A DNA stretch of 45,909 bases from CAYURP01 sp964447175 (GTDB lineage Bacteria > Zixibacteria > MSB-5A5 > SM23-73-2). This document shows positions 15,007-22,817 of this stretch, piece after piece (the stretch's first letter is position 1; each line of letters opens with the position of its first letter). The notes beneath the pieces were generated by a model. It worked only from the letters and a program-made list of their open reading frames with translations. It was not told the origin of the DNA and searched no databases. The stretch spans positions 1 to 45,909 of the forward strand of contig CAYURP010000023.1 of the NCBI GenBank assembly GCA_964447175.1, read 5' to 3'. Both the position numbers and the translations under genes were made by a program.

Positions 15007-17589
15007 TTATAATACATCCATAGGGCTTAAGAAATTCTCTCCATTTCTTATAAGTAAATCCTCCCTTTTAATTAACAGGGTCAAAAGCTTTTCCTGATCC
15101 AAGCCAAATCCAAACTTCAGAATCTCCTCGGGCCGGGCATAATCTATGGCTTCCAATCTTAAAAGCATTCTCAGGTTTGTTCCAAGCTCCGCTCTCTCCG
15201 GTTGAAGTTTGAAGATATTGTATCTGATGTCTATATCCTTTTCCTCCTTTTTTGTAGTTCTTTTTACCACAAGACTTTTACTTTCAAGAATAGATTTGAT
15301 CTTATATTCAACTTCACCAAAGGTGAGGGGTAGATAGACCAAATAGGATGCACAGTTAATTATCGAGGATAGGGATTGTGTTTTCGAGAGTATATTCTTT
15401 ATCTCCAGGATCTCAAAACCTGGAGCTAAGGCTTTATCTAATTTGTTTAATAAAACAGGAGAATAGGGCTGCTCCAGTTGTATGTCCAGATATTCCGAAT
15501 CCGAGATGAAACCTAAAGGCAGTGGAGGTCCAAAGGAAACTTTCTGATGAGGATGAAATCCCATGGAATAGGAAACTGGGAGGTTGGCTCTTCTTATTGT
15601 CCTTTCAAACATTCTTACTACATCCAGATGGGAGGTAAACCTCACCTCCTCTCCTTTTTCCCATTTTACCCTGACTCTGCTTTTCGCCACCTTGGACGGG
15701 GTTATAAACTCCCTTCTTTTCTTTCTACGTCCATAGGTTATTTTTTCTTCTGTGCTGGAGAATATAGTCGGTTCCCCATCTTTTTCTTTTGCAATATCTG
15801 GCTGAGTTGACTTTTCCAGTTGGCATTCACTTTCCTTGATTTTAGGTGACGAAGACAAATCCCTTTCCTTTATCAAAATCTCCTTTTTTACGCCCTTATC
15901 CACATAACCCCAGGGCAAAGGCGAGTCTGATTCTCGAGCAAAGGAATAATTTTCTACGTTGTTTTCTTTCAAAACCCGTTCCCAGATCTGGTAGTTAAAA
16001 TGTTCTGACCAGGCATCCATTTTTGCGCCCCTTTGCCAGGCAGAGTAAATGATCTTTCCCATTCTCCTATCCCCTCTGCCTATGATTCCTTCCAGATAGG
16101 ATATTTGCGGATCTCGAAATTTTAGGTTGAGATTTTTTTGATTGAATTTAAGCTTCAGATAATCAATTTTCTCCCGGATATCTTCTATATCCTCCAGCCT
16201 CTCCCACTGAAAAGGAGTATGGGCTTTGGGTACAAACTGGGCAATGGAAACATTCAGATTCTTCCCGGACCCTATTTCCCGACCAATTTTTAAAACCTTT
16301 TTTATCAGGTCAGCAATACCGTCCAGATCCTCTCGTTTTTCAGTGGGAAGCCCAATCATAAAGTATAATTTGATCAGATTCCAGCCCAGAGAATAGGCCA
16401 GCCGGGTAGTGGAAAGTAGGTCTTCCTCTTTTATATTCTTTTTCAGAACGTCTCTTAATCTCTGAGTTCCAGCCTCCGGGGCAAAGGTCAATCCGGGCTT
16501 TCTGGTTTGAGTTAAAATCCTGGCTATATCTTCTGAAAGTGATCCAGGTCTTAATGATGGCAAAGAGATGGAGATTCTCTGGGGATGAAGTAGCTTTTGC
16601 AGTCTTGTCACCAGCTCCTTTAGGTCTTTATAGTCTGTTGAGGACAGGGAGACTAAGGAAACCTCATCCCATCCCGTATTAGCAATACCAATCTCCACTT
16701 GTTTGATTACATCCTCAAGTCCCCTTTCCCTTCTGGGACGGTATAATATTCTGGCCTGGCAGAACCTGCAAGTCTGGGGACATCCCCTCATTATCTCCAC
16801 TGAAAGACGGTCATGTGGCACATCCACAAACGGGACCAAAGGAGAAGCGGGATAAAATTCATTTTTCAGCTCAGGCACAGTTCGCATCTTAATCTTTTTA
16901 GGAAAATCTTCAGATTTAGGAAATAGTTTCTCAAATCTATCTTTTGAATCATATCTTGTTTCATAAAAAGAGGGAACATAAAGGCCTTCGATTTTCGAAA
17001 GTTTAAGGATTAAATCAGTTTTTTTTGTATTATTTGTTTTCTCTTTTTCCACAAGATCCAATATTTCATTTATAACCTCCTCGCCATCACCCAAGACGAA
17101 AAGATCAATAAAATCAGCCATAGGTTCCGGATTACAAGCGCAGCACCCTCCAGCTATTATCAAAGGATCATCCTCCCCCCTATCTTTTGAGTAAACTGGT
17201 ATTCTGGAAAGATCGAGAATATTTAAGACATTAGTATAGGTAAGTTCATAGGAAAGAGAAAAACCCAATATGTCAAATTCTTTGAGAGGAGTATGGGACT
17301 CTAAGGAGAAAAGGGGAATGCTTTTTTCTCGTAAAACTTTTTCCGCATCCATCCAGGGAGCAAAGGCACGTTCAGCCAAAGAGTCTGACCGTTTGTTGAT
17401 AAGGTGGTAGAGTATAGAAAGACCCATATAAGACATCCCGATCTCATAGGTATCCGGATAAATCAGAGCAACTTTGACTTTGTCAGAATGCTCTTTTTTG
17501 ATCACATTCAGCTCATTGCCCACATACCTGCCTGGTTTCAACACAAAGGGCAGAAACTCCTTTTTTATCCTTTCAGACAAGTGATTCAT
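15007..17589 (-). CDS. B12-binding/radical SAM protein fused to a DUF2344 domain
   Basis: An 860-residue fusion. Residues ~38-180 resemble a cobalamin-binding-like domain (ALIYPDTYEIGMSYMGLSIL, AGGCCACNPEP). Residues ~260-500 form a radical SAM core with the cluster cysteines C270, C274 and C277 in RGCPQTCRFC. After a variable linker (~600-650) the C-terminal ~210 residues start at RVRVKWEKGEEVRFTSHLD, diagnostic of DUF2344 (TIGR03936 type). The two families (TIGR03960-like and TIGR03936) occur either adjacent or fused, often near rng and rplU; neither is nearby here. Substrate unknown, with tRNA/rRNA modification a reasonable but unproven guess. No ribosome site precedes the ATG and the predicted promoter places transcription start at the ATG itself. 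Confidence 0.88.
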   Translation of the reverse strand: MNHLSERIKKEFLPFVLKPGRYVGNELNVIKKEHSDKVKVALIYPDTYEIGMSYMGLSILYHLINKRSDSLAERAFAPWMDAEKVLREKSIPLFSLESHTPLKEFDILGFSLSYELTYTNVLNILDLSRIPVYSKDRGEDDPLIIAGGCCACNPEPMADFIDLFVLGDGEEVINEILDLVEKEKTNNTKKTDLILKLSKIEGLYVPSFYETRYDSKDRFEKLFPKSEDFPKKIKMRTVPELKNEFYPASPLVPFVDVPHDRLSVEIMRGCPQTCRFCQARILYRPRRERGLEDVIKQVEIGIANTGWDEVSLVSLSSTDYKDLKELVTRLQKLLHPQRISISLPSLRPGSLSEDIARILTQTRKPGLTFAPEAGTQRLRDVLKKNIKEEDLLSTTRLAYSLGWNLIKLYFMIGLPTEKREDLDGIADLIKKVLKIGREIGSGKNLNVSIAQFVPKAHTPFQWERLEDIEDIREKIDYLKLKFNQKNLNLKFRDPQISYLEGIIGRGDRRMGKIIYSAWQRGAKMDAWSEHFNYQIWERVLKENNVENYSFARESDSPLPWGYVDKGVKKEILIKERDLSSSPKIKESECQLEKSTQPDIAKEKDGEPTIFSSTEEKITYGRRKKRREFITPSKVAKSRVRVKWEKGEEVRFTSHLDVVRMFERTIRRANLPVSYSMGFHPHQKVSFGPPLPLGFISDSEYLDIQLEQPYSPVLLNKLDKALAPGFEILEIKNILSKTQSLSSIINCASYLVYLPLTFGEVEYKIKSILESKSLVVKRTTKKEEKDIDIRYNIFKLQPERAELGTNLRMLLRLEAIDYARPEEILKFGFGLDQEKLLTLLIKREDLLIRNGENFLSPMDVL

Positions 17590-17595
17590 ACAATA

Positions 17596-17623
17596 AATAT
17601 AACAAAAAATATATTTTAATCAA
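17596..17623 (-). promoter_or_regulatory. Promoter candidate placing transcription start at the radical SAM ATG
   Basis: On the minus strand TTGATT (17618-17623), a 16-base spacer and TATATT (17596-17601). Only TATTGT separates the -10 from the ATG at 17587-17589, so the predicted transcript is leaderless. Confidence 0.5.
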
Positions 17624-17723
17624 AATATTTAATAATTAAGGACGGCTACCAGGTTGTGCAAATCCCCGAAACGGATCTTGACGACAATTCCACAACCAAC
17701 TGGTTAATTTTTGATAAAAGATG

Positions 17724-17793
17724 GTAGCCGCAACCTTTAGGTTGCGTGAGTTCAAATTATTTTGTGTTCTCGCAGGCTAAAGCCTGCGGCTAC
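17724..17793. repeat. BIME-like paired hairpin, type B (copy 1)
   Basis: The order is GTAGC, hairpin CGCAACCT-TT-AGGTTGCG (17729-17746), a 24-base spacer, hairpin CGCAGGCT-AA-AGCCTGCG (17771-17788), GCTAC. Both stems are perfect. It is 66/70 identical to the element at 18136-18205, with all four differences in the spacer. Confidence 0.8.
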
Positions 17794-17848
17794 CCCATGG
17801 CTACTGCTTGATCTGTCATAGATGCTCCATTTATTGGGCTTTAAAAAC

Positions 17849-17886
17849 TGTCAGGTCACACCCGTAGAACGGGCAAGACCTGACAG
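17849..17886. repeat. Nested hairpin repeat
   Basis: A perfect 10-bp inverted repeat CTGTCAGGTC/GACCTGACAG (17849-17858 and 17877-17886) encloses a smaller CCCGT-AGA-ACGGG hairpin (17861-17873). Structurally it resembles the outer/inner hairpin at 1389-1443. Confidence 0.6.
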
Positions 17887-17909
17887 AACATGAAAAGAAT
17901 TTCTTCGTT

Positions 17910-17971
17910 GGTGGCGGAATTGGATTTCCGCCACCATGTTTTCCAGGTTGGGCAAATCCAATTGCCCAACC
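17910..17971. repeat. Two 10-bp hairpins with mutually complementary loops
   Basis: Hairpin 1 is GGTGGCGGAA/TTCCGCCACC (17910-17919 and 17926-17935) with loop TTGGAT. Hairpin 2 is GGTTGGGCAA/TTGCCCAACC (17946-17955 and 17962-17971) with loop ATCCAA. The two loops are exact complements, so a kissing-loop is possible in single-stranded form. Confidence 0.65.
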
Positions 17972-18022
17972 AACTGCGAAACGTCCGGGATAAACCCGGG
18001 TTCTACAAAAAACATAAAAAAT

Positions 18023-18099
18023 GTAGCGGAGGTCTTCAGACCTCCATTAGGGGAAGGGATTGGGGAAAAAAAGAATGGAAAGCTGAAGCTTTCCGCTAC
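18023..18099. repeat. BIME-like paired hairpin, type A (copy 2)
   Basis: The order is GTAGC, hairpin GGAGGTCT-TC-AGACCTCC (18028-18045), a 31-base spacer, hairpin GGAAAGCT-GA-AGCTTTCC (18077-18094), GCTAC. It has the same stems as the element at 1278-1350, 16.7 kb away, while loops and spacer differ. Confidence 0.8.
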
Positions 18100-18135
18100 A
18101 TCTGGTAGAGATCATATGAAACGTAGAAGAAGATG

Positions 18136-18205
18136 GTAGCCGCAACCTTTAGGTTGCGTGGATTCAAATTAATTTTTGTTCTCGCAGGCTAAAGCCTGCG
18201 GCTAC
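18136..18205. repeat. BIME-like paired hairpin, type B (copy 2)
   Basis: The order is GTAGC, hairpin CGCAACCT-TT-AGGTTGCG (18141-18158), spacer, hairpin CGCAGGCT-AA-AGCCTGCG (18183-18200), GCTAC. It is near-identical to 17724-17793 and in the same orientation. Confidence 0.8.
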
Positions 18206-18218
18206 CCTTCGATCTTTT

Positions 18219-18268
18219 GTAGTTGCCCAATTTATTGGGTTTGTTAGCTCGATGAATCGAGCAACTAC
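18219..18268. repeat. BIME-like paired hairpin, type C (short)
   Basis: The order is GTAGTT, G, hairpin CCCAAT-TT-ATTGGG (18226-18239), a short spacer, hairpin GCTCGAT-GA-ATCGAGC (18247-18262), AACTAC. It has the same plan as types A and B but unrelated stem sequences and a 7-base spacer. Confidence 0.7.
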
Positions 18269-18335
18269 AACCAAGTAAACCTATCTTGGGGGCAAAATGG
18301 AGCTACCAATTAAATATTATGATCCAAAGAAGAAA

Positions 18336-18362
18336 TAAAAAATCGCCAGATTAACCGGCGAT
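18336..18362 (-). terminator. Terminator of the 2-oxoacid:ferredoxin oxidoreductase operon
   Basis: On the minus strand ATCGCC/GGCGAT (18357-18362 and 18342-18347) enclose a short loop and are followed by a T run. It lies 33 bases after the gamma-subunit stop codon. Confidence 0.75.
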
Positions 18363-18395
18363 CTATAAACTGCAAAAAAATTGAAACCAAATATG

Positions 18396-18926
18396 CTAAA
18401 CTTCCATCCCCTTTTTCAACGCCTCCTGGTTTTTCTTTAAGATATCCTCTTTTGCCCGGGTGAAAACCTTGGACAGGGATTTTACAACAGATTCCAATTT
18501 AACTGCATTAGTCTTCTTGATATAAGCACCGATCATCACCATATTGGCTATCTTTATGCTTCCAATCTCTTCAGCTATGTCATTGGCTGGGATTTTGATA
18601 ACTGTTACGTCTTTTCTTTTGGGGTCTTGTGAGACCAAAGAGCTGTTGATCAAAAAGAGTCCTCCCGGTTTCACTGTCGACTCAAAACGAGTCAGGGAGG
18701 GCTGGTTCATTATAATCACCGTGTCGGGATGGGGCACCACCGGAGAGGTTACCTCTTCAGATGAAATCACCACGGAGCAGTTGGCAGTTCCCCCTCTCAT
18801 CTCAGCTCCGTATGCCGGGAAAAAAGTAACGTGTTTGCCATCAATCATACCCGCATAGGCTATAAGTATACCCGCTTTTACAACCCCCTGTCCACCGAAC
18901 CCTGACATTATCACGCCCTGATACAT
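18396..18926 (-). CDS. 2-oxoacid:ferredoxin oxidoreductase, gamma subunit
   Basis: A 176-residue gamma subunit of the pyruvate/ketoisovalerate/2-oxoglutarate ferredoxin oxidoreductase family (POR domain). It shows the N-terminal SGFGGQGVVKAGILIAYA motif and the RGGTANCSVVIS segment that contacts coenzyme A and the subunit interface. The holoenzyme oxidatively decarboxylates a 2-oxoacid to an acyl-CoA and reduces ferredoxin. It is the last gene of the delta-alpha-beta-gamma operon, 19 bases after the beta gene, with GGAGGTTTGA as ribosome site. The exact 2-oxoacid cannot be told from this subunit. Confidence 0.92.
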   Translation of the reverse strand: MYQGVIMSGFGGQGVVKAGILIAYAGMIDGKHVTFFPAYGAEMRGGTANCSVVISSEEVTSPVVPHPDTVIIMNQPSLTRFESTVKPGGLFLINSSLVSQDPKRKDVTVIKIPANDIAEEIGSIKIANMVMIGAYIKKTNAVKLESVVKSLSKVFTRAKEDILKKNQEALKKGMEV

Positions 18927-18945
18927 TCAAACCTCCAATTATGAT

Positions 18946-19755
18946 CTAATTGAAATCGGTCCGATATTCCAAATCGATTCCTTTTTTCTCCTCCTTTTTT
19001 ACCTTCTCTTCTTTTTTGTAAGGTGTTTTGAACTCACCTAAGGGGAAGAAAGGAATCATCTTCTTCTCTGAATACTCAACCGCCTGAAGTGGGGTCATAA
19101 ACCAATCAGTGGGACACTGGGAAATAATCTCCACCAGGGAGAATCCCAACCCCTCCATCTGAACCTGGAAGGCTTTCTTTATCGCCTTTTTGGCTTTTAT
19201 CACATTAACCGCTTTGTGAACTGAAACCCTGGTTAAATACCCCGGTGCATCCAGACCAGCCAGAAGTTCACAAACCTTTATGGGATACCCAGCTTTTTTG
19301 ACATCTCTTCCAAAAGGGCTGGTAGTAGATTTCATTCCGATCAGCGTGGTGGGAGCCATCTGTCCGCCAGTCATTCCGTAGATGGCGTTGTTTACGAATA
19401 TTATGGTAATGTTCTCCGAACGGGCAGCTGCATGTACAGTCTCTGCCATGCCTATGGAGGCTAAATCCCCATCCCCCTGGTAGCTGAAAACTATACAATC
19501 CGGACGAACCCTTTTCATACCAGTAGCCACAGCTGGTCCCCGACCATGAGCAGGCTGGATCATATCGCAATTGAAATACTCATCAGCAAAAACAGAACAA
19601 CCTACCGGAGCAATTCCTATGGTTCTTTTCTGGATGCCCAGCTCTTCAATCGCCTCAGCTACCAATCTATGTATGACCCCGTGACCACAACCCGGACAGT
19701 ATCTCATGGGGATATCAGTCAATCCCCCGGTTCTCTTAAAGACCTTCTTCTCCAT
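18946..19755 (-). CDS. 2-oxoacid:ferredoxin oxidoreductase, beta (TPP-binding) subunit
   Basis: A 269-residue thiamine-diphosphate-binding subunit. The N-terminal YCPGCGHGVIHRL and the TPP/Mg motif QGDGDLASIGMAETVHAAAR ending in FVNN are both intact. IYGMTGGQMAPTT is the usual substrate-side loop. The last ~25 residues are a K/E-rich tail not needed for catalysis. It forms the catalytic core with the alpha subunit and is co-transcribed with it (12-base gap), with a GGAGG ribosome site. In sequence style it is closer to KorB/VorA than to PorB. Confidence 0.94.
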   Translation of the reverse strand: MEKKVFKRTGGLTDIPMRYCPGCGHGVIHRLVAEAIEELGIQKRTIGIAPVGCSVFADEYFNCDMIQPAHGRGPAVATGMKRVRPDCIVFSYQGDGDLASIGMAETVHAAARSENITIIFVNNAIYGMTGGQMAPTTLIGMKSTTSPFGRDVKKAGYPIKVCELLAGLDAPGYLTRVSVHKAVNVIKAKKAIKKAFQVQMEGLGFSLVEIISQCPTDWFMTPLQAVEYSEKKMIPFFPLGEFKTPYKKEEKVKKEEKKGIDLEYRTDFN

Positions 19756-19767
19756 TTTTCCTCCGGC

Positions 19768-20829
19768 TCATTTTTTCAATATTTTTTTGACCACTTCTAA
19801 TATCTCCTCCCCGGTGGGAATGCCACCAGAGGGACGGCCATGAAACTCGACTTTGGCTTTTCCCTCCACTGCCAGTCTCACATCCTCCACCATCTGGCCT
19901 AGGTTCATCTCCACCACCAGAAAGTTTTCAACCTTATCTGCCAGTTGATTCAAAAACTTCATAGGGAAGGGCCATAGGGTAATGGGACGCAGAAGCCCGA
20001 TCTTTATTTTTTTCTCCCTACCCATGGCCATAGCAGCTTTGCACACCCGGTTAGCTGTTCCAAAAGCGATAAGCACAATGTCCGCATCATCCACATTAAT
20101 CTCCTCGAATCTAACCTCGTTCTCCTCGATCTTTTTGAACTTCTCCCCTAACCTTAATGTATTCTTTTCCAGAAAACCCGGCTTCAGATCATAGGATCTG
20201 ATCACTCGTCTTTCCCTTCCCTCAGCATTGCCTAAAACATAATCTTTTTCAGGAAGTTTGGCTGGGTCCACCATCTCGAAATTATACTCCAGAGGTTCCA
20301 TCATCTGACCTAAAAGCCCATCCGCTAAAATCATAGCCGGAACCCGATATTTATCAGCTAAATCATAGCATATTTTGGGAAAGTTCCCCATCTCGCTGAC
20401 CGAGTTAGGAGCAAAAACGATAACTCGATAATCACCATGTCCCCCTCCCCGGGTAGCCTGAAAATAATCTCCCTGGGCAGGTGCGATATTTCCCAGACCC
20501 GGACCTCCTCGCATAATATCAGCGTAAAAAATTGGAAGCTCAGCGCCTGAGATATAGGAGATCCCTTCCTGTTTCAAACTTATTCCCGGACCGGAAGATG
20601 AGGTCATAACTCGAGCCCCGCAGGCTGAGGCACCGAAAAGCATATTAATGGCTGCTACTTCAGATTCCGCCTGGATAAACGTTCCCCCCACCTCGGGCAA
20701 TCTCCAGGACAAATATTCGGGAATTTCGTTCTGAGGAGTAATGGGGTATCCTGCGAAAAATCTACATCCGGCTCTAACTGCCCCCTCTGCTAAAGCTTCA
20801 TTACCTTTCATTAACAATCTCTCACCCAT
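19768..20829 (-). CDS. vorB: 2-oxoacid:ferredoxin oxidoreductase, alpha subunit (VorB type)
   Basis: A 353-residue alpha subunit with the pyrimidine-binding and transketolase-C-like domains. GNEALAEGAVRAGCRFFAGY, YPITPQNEIPEYL, SEVAAINMLFGASACGARVM and SSGPGISLKQEGISY are the hallmarks of the family commonly annotated VorB (3-methyl-2-oxobutanoate dehydrogenase), with matching length. 2-Oxoglutarate or branched-chain 2-oxoacids are the likely substrates; sequence alone does not separate them. Products are acyl-CoA, CO2 and reduced ferredoxin. It lies 10 bases after the ferredoxin-like delta gene. Confidence 0.93.
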   Translation of the reverse strand: MGERLLMKGNEALAEGAVRAGCRFFAGYPITPQNEIPEYLSWRLPEVGGTFIQAESEVAAINMLFGASACGARVMTSSSGPGISLKQEGISYISGAELPIFYADIMRGGPGLGNIAPAQGDYFQATRGGGHGDYRVIVFAPNSVSEMGNFPKICYDLADKYRVPAMILADGLLGQMMEPLEYNFEMVDPAKLPEKDYVLGNAEGRERRVIRSYDLKPGFLEKNTLRLGEKFKKIEENEVRFEEINVDDADIVLIAFGTANRVCKAAMAMGREKKIKIGLLRPITLWPFPMKFLNQLADKVENFLVVEMNLGQMVEDVRLAVEGKAKVEFHGRPSGGIPTGEEILEVVKKILKK

Positions 20830-20839
20830 TTTTCTCTCC

Positions 20840-21079
20840 TCACTTAACTTTAACTTCTTTGTCTTTTATCTCTTTGTACACCTCAATAGCTGCATCCGGG
20901 CATACCAGAGCACACAGGATGCAGCCCGTGCATTTCTCCGGATGAATCATAAAAGCCGGATAATAACCCGTGGAGCTGAATTTTTTGGACAGAGCTAAAA
21001 CCCCGAAGGGACAGGCTATAACACAGAGCTCGCATCCTTTGCAGCGTTTTTCGTCAACTTCAATTCTGGGCATTTTCAC
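20840..21079 (-). CDS. 2-oxoacid:ferredoxin oxidoreductase, delta (2x[4Fe-4S]) subunit
   Basis: A 79-residue ferredoxin-like subunit with two complete CxxCxxCxxxC[P] motifs, CKGCELCVIACPFG and CTGCILCALVCPDA. Each ligates a [4Fe-4S] cluster and together they carry electrons from the TPP site to external ferredoxin. First gene of the four-gene operon. GAGAGGTG lies just before the ATG and a promoter candidate ~30 bases upstream. Confidence 0.94.
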   Translation of the reverse strand: MKMPRIEVDEKRCKGCELCVIACPFGVLALSKKFSSTGYYPAFMIHPEKCTGCILCALVCPDAAIEVYKEIKDKEVKVK

Positions 21080-21105
21080 CTCTCACTTTTTATAAAAGTA
21101 ACATC

Positions 21106-21133
21106 AATATACGAAAAATTTTTAAAAAAGCAA
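21106..21133 (-). promoter_or_regulatory. Promoter candidate for the 2-oxoacid oxidoreductase operon
   Basis: On the minus strand TTGCTT (21128-21133), a 16-base spacer and TATATT (21106-21111). Predicted leader of ~20 nt, containing the ribosome site GAGAGGTG. Confidence 0.5.
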
Positions 21134-21205
21134 GAGACTTTGTTACTTTTTTCACAAACATAATTGAGGAATTCATAGATATTAATAAAAAACTGTATGA
21201 CGGCA

Positions 21206-22606
21206 TCAAAATTGGAATCTCATCCGCACGCCCCATAGAGTTTCCTTTGTCTGGATGAAAGTTGGGTCCTGTATACTCTGATATATTCTACGACCTGATT
21301 CCTCATCCGGGTTATAACCGCTTCTATGAAGACTTCCATTGAATACCTTATTAGTGAAGAATAATATTCCCTGCACTTTTATGTCAAATTCTACACCGAT
21401 TCCTAAATCATAAAAGGTAAAAGTTTCATCGATTGAACCAGATGTTTTTAAAATTTCTGTATTACCTTCCAGAAACCAAAAACCTCTAATAAATTGTGTA
21501 AACGAACACCATATATTGATCCCTGAAATATCACCTATTACACGAAGGTAATTAATCCAGTTGTTAAACCTTTTATCAAGGGAAAGCTGAGTATAGGGGT
21601 GATTTGTAAATCGATTTAGATTTACATAGTTAAACTCCCGGGCATAATATCGATATTGAAATTCCAGCTGATATACGTTTTTTTTGATTCTGCTTTCATT
21701 TCTCACACCTATCAGGAAAGCTGAATAATCGGGGTCAACTTCGAACTTACTCCGATGATCGTCCGAGAGCGCACCCTCCCCAAAGAAATTTATCTGAGAA
21801 AATAAAGAGGATGATGAAAATTCATATACCGGTAAGTTAAAGCTTATGCTGGGAATTACCTGGTAATACTCTTTAGATTTCTCCTTGTAAACTATCGGAA
21901 AATCAAGAAAGGTTGAGGTGCTTGTATTACAGTTAACTAGCAGGTTAAGGGATAATCTATCTTTATAGGAGAAATTCGTGTAAATGATATCGTCCTCTAT
22001 AGTTAATCCTCTTCCAATATGGGTATTTTTTAATCGAAAATTGCCAAATGAATAGTCTAATGAGTAACCTTCACCTTCGAATTCATCCAATGCTATTCCC
22101 TCGCCGCTGCGACATCTCTCCAGGTCACCCATTCTGAGAAGGAGTGTGTCGTTTTCGCTTAAACCTGAAAAGTCCAACCTGTATGTTCCAGATATTTTAC
22201 TCCAAAATACACTATTGTTATTGAAATCCAGATAATCAGAGCAGAAGGACCGTCCCTCAAAAATCAAACGCACCATAAGTTGAAAGTTATCAGTAATATT
22301 AATGGTATTACGCAGGTGTAAAAGATAGGCTCCGTGGAAAGGAATTCCATAGTTTAATGGTTGTGCTATTCTACCATTTTTAAAGTATGACTTATTTTTC
22401 GGATTCACATTTTTCCCAGGTTGGATAGCCTGGAAATGACCTTGACCTGAGATTTTTATTCTGTTGCTGAGTAACTGGGTAATGATATCAGTACTATCCT
22501 GTTCTGTGACCTTGACATCTGTAAATGTAGAATCTCCATAAGAATTAATAAAAAAGATCGAATTGAAAACTGCTAATACCAAGACAAAATACAAAATCTT
22601 TTTCAT
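21206..22606 (-). CDS. Predicted outer-membrane beta-barrel protein, unknown function
   Basis: A 466-residue protein with a signal peptide (about 1-24, ILYFVLVLAVFNSIFFI then NSYG). The rest alternates polar and hydrophobic/aromatic residues in ~10-residue strands (FQLMVRLIFEG, YQLEFQYRYYAREF, GIGVEFDIKVQGILFF). It ends in the aromatic RMRFQF, the usual C-terminal BAM-recognition signature. There is no enzymatic motif; porin-like or alginate-export-like barrels are possible families. It stands alone, 127 bases downstream of the start of the oxidoreductase operon, and has no strong ribosome site. Barrel assignment is by pattern, not by homology. Confidence 0.65.
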   Translation of the reverse strand: MKKILYFVLVLAVFNSIFFINSYGDSTFTDVKVTEQDSTDIITQLLSNRIKISGQGHFQAIQPGKNVNPKNKSYFKNGRIAQPLNYGIPFHGAYLLHLRNTINITDNFQLMVRLIFEGRSFCSDYLDFNNNSVFWSKISGTYRLDFSGLSENDTLLLRMGDLERCRSGEGIALDEFEGEGYSLDYSFGNFRLKNTHIGRGLTIEDDIIYTNFSYKDRLSLNLLVNCNTSTSTFLDFPIVYKEKSKEYYQVIPSISFNLPVYEFSSSSLFSQINFFGEGALSDDHRSKFEVDPDYSAFLIGVRNESRIKKNVYQLEFQYRYYAREFNYVNLNRFTNHPYTQLSLDKRFNNWINYLRVIGDISGINIWCSFTQFIRGFWFLEGNTEILKTSGSIDETFTFYDLGIGVEFDIKVQGILFFTNKVFNGSLHRSGYNPDEESGRRIYQSIQDPTFIQTKETLWGVRMRFQF

Positions 22607-22748
22607 TCTATAATGGCTCAGCTCGTTACACTAAATGCATTGAAACTATTCTAAAAATCAGTCTAATTCATAATAATAGCCCAATTTCTCATCCGTGAAA
22701 TCATATTCAATGTTTTAAGATATTAATTTTCCTAATAATAGCAAATAA

Positions 22749-22782
22749 AAAAATACCGCCGGAGAAAAATTTCTTCGACGGT
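22749..22782 (-). terminator. Terminator of the DUF4388 operon
   Basis: A 13-base stem (22755-22767 with 22770-22782, one wobble and one mismatch) with a 2-base loop is followed on the minus strand by TATTTTTTT. It lies 36 bases beyond the stop of the 64-residue Cys-pair protein. A shorter T run on the other side could allow bidirectional action, but no plus-strand gene needs it. Confidence 0.75.
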
Positions 22783-22817
22783 TTTTCTGCTTAGTTTTAA
22801 AAGCCTGTGGCAGCGTA

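Larger units (their letters stand above)
17590..18395. other. Gene-free region packed with paired hairpin repeats
   Basis: An 806-base stretch between the radical SAM gene and the oxidoreductase operon with no convincing gene. It contains the radical SAM promoter (17596-17623), a degenerate long inverted repeat GGTTGTG/CACAACC (17640-17705), at least six hairpin pairs (17724-18268, listed separately), a CCGGG-ATAAA-CCCGG hairpin (about 17986-18000) and the terminator of the operon (18336-18362). Open frames seen here on the plus strand are built from repeat units and are not called. Confidence 0.75.

Noticed and set aside
17890..18139. Two overlapping ~70-codon frames on the plus strand
   Set aside because: Both run through inverted repeats and translate them; no support for coding.
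17640..18290. Possible CRISPR array
   Set aside because: The repeated units are palindromic pairs of different sequence with irregular spacing. There is no constant direct repeat with 30-40 base spacers and no cas gene.
21094..21150. AAAAGTAAC/GTTACTTTT inverted repeat upstream of the ferredoxin subunit gene
   Set aside because: The loop of about 39 bases and the AT-rich arms make a terminator unlikely, and it overlaps the promoter candidate; it could be chance.
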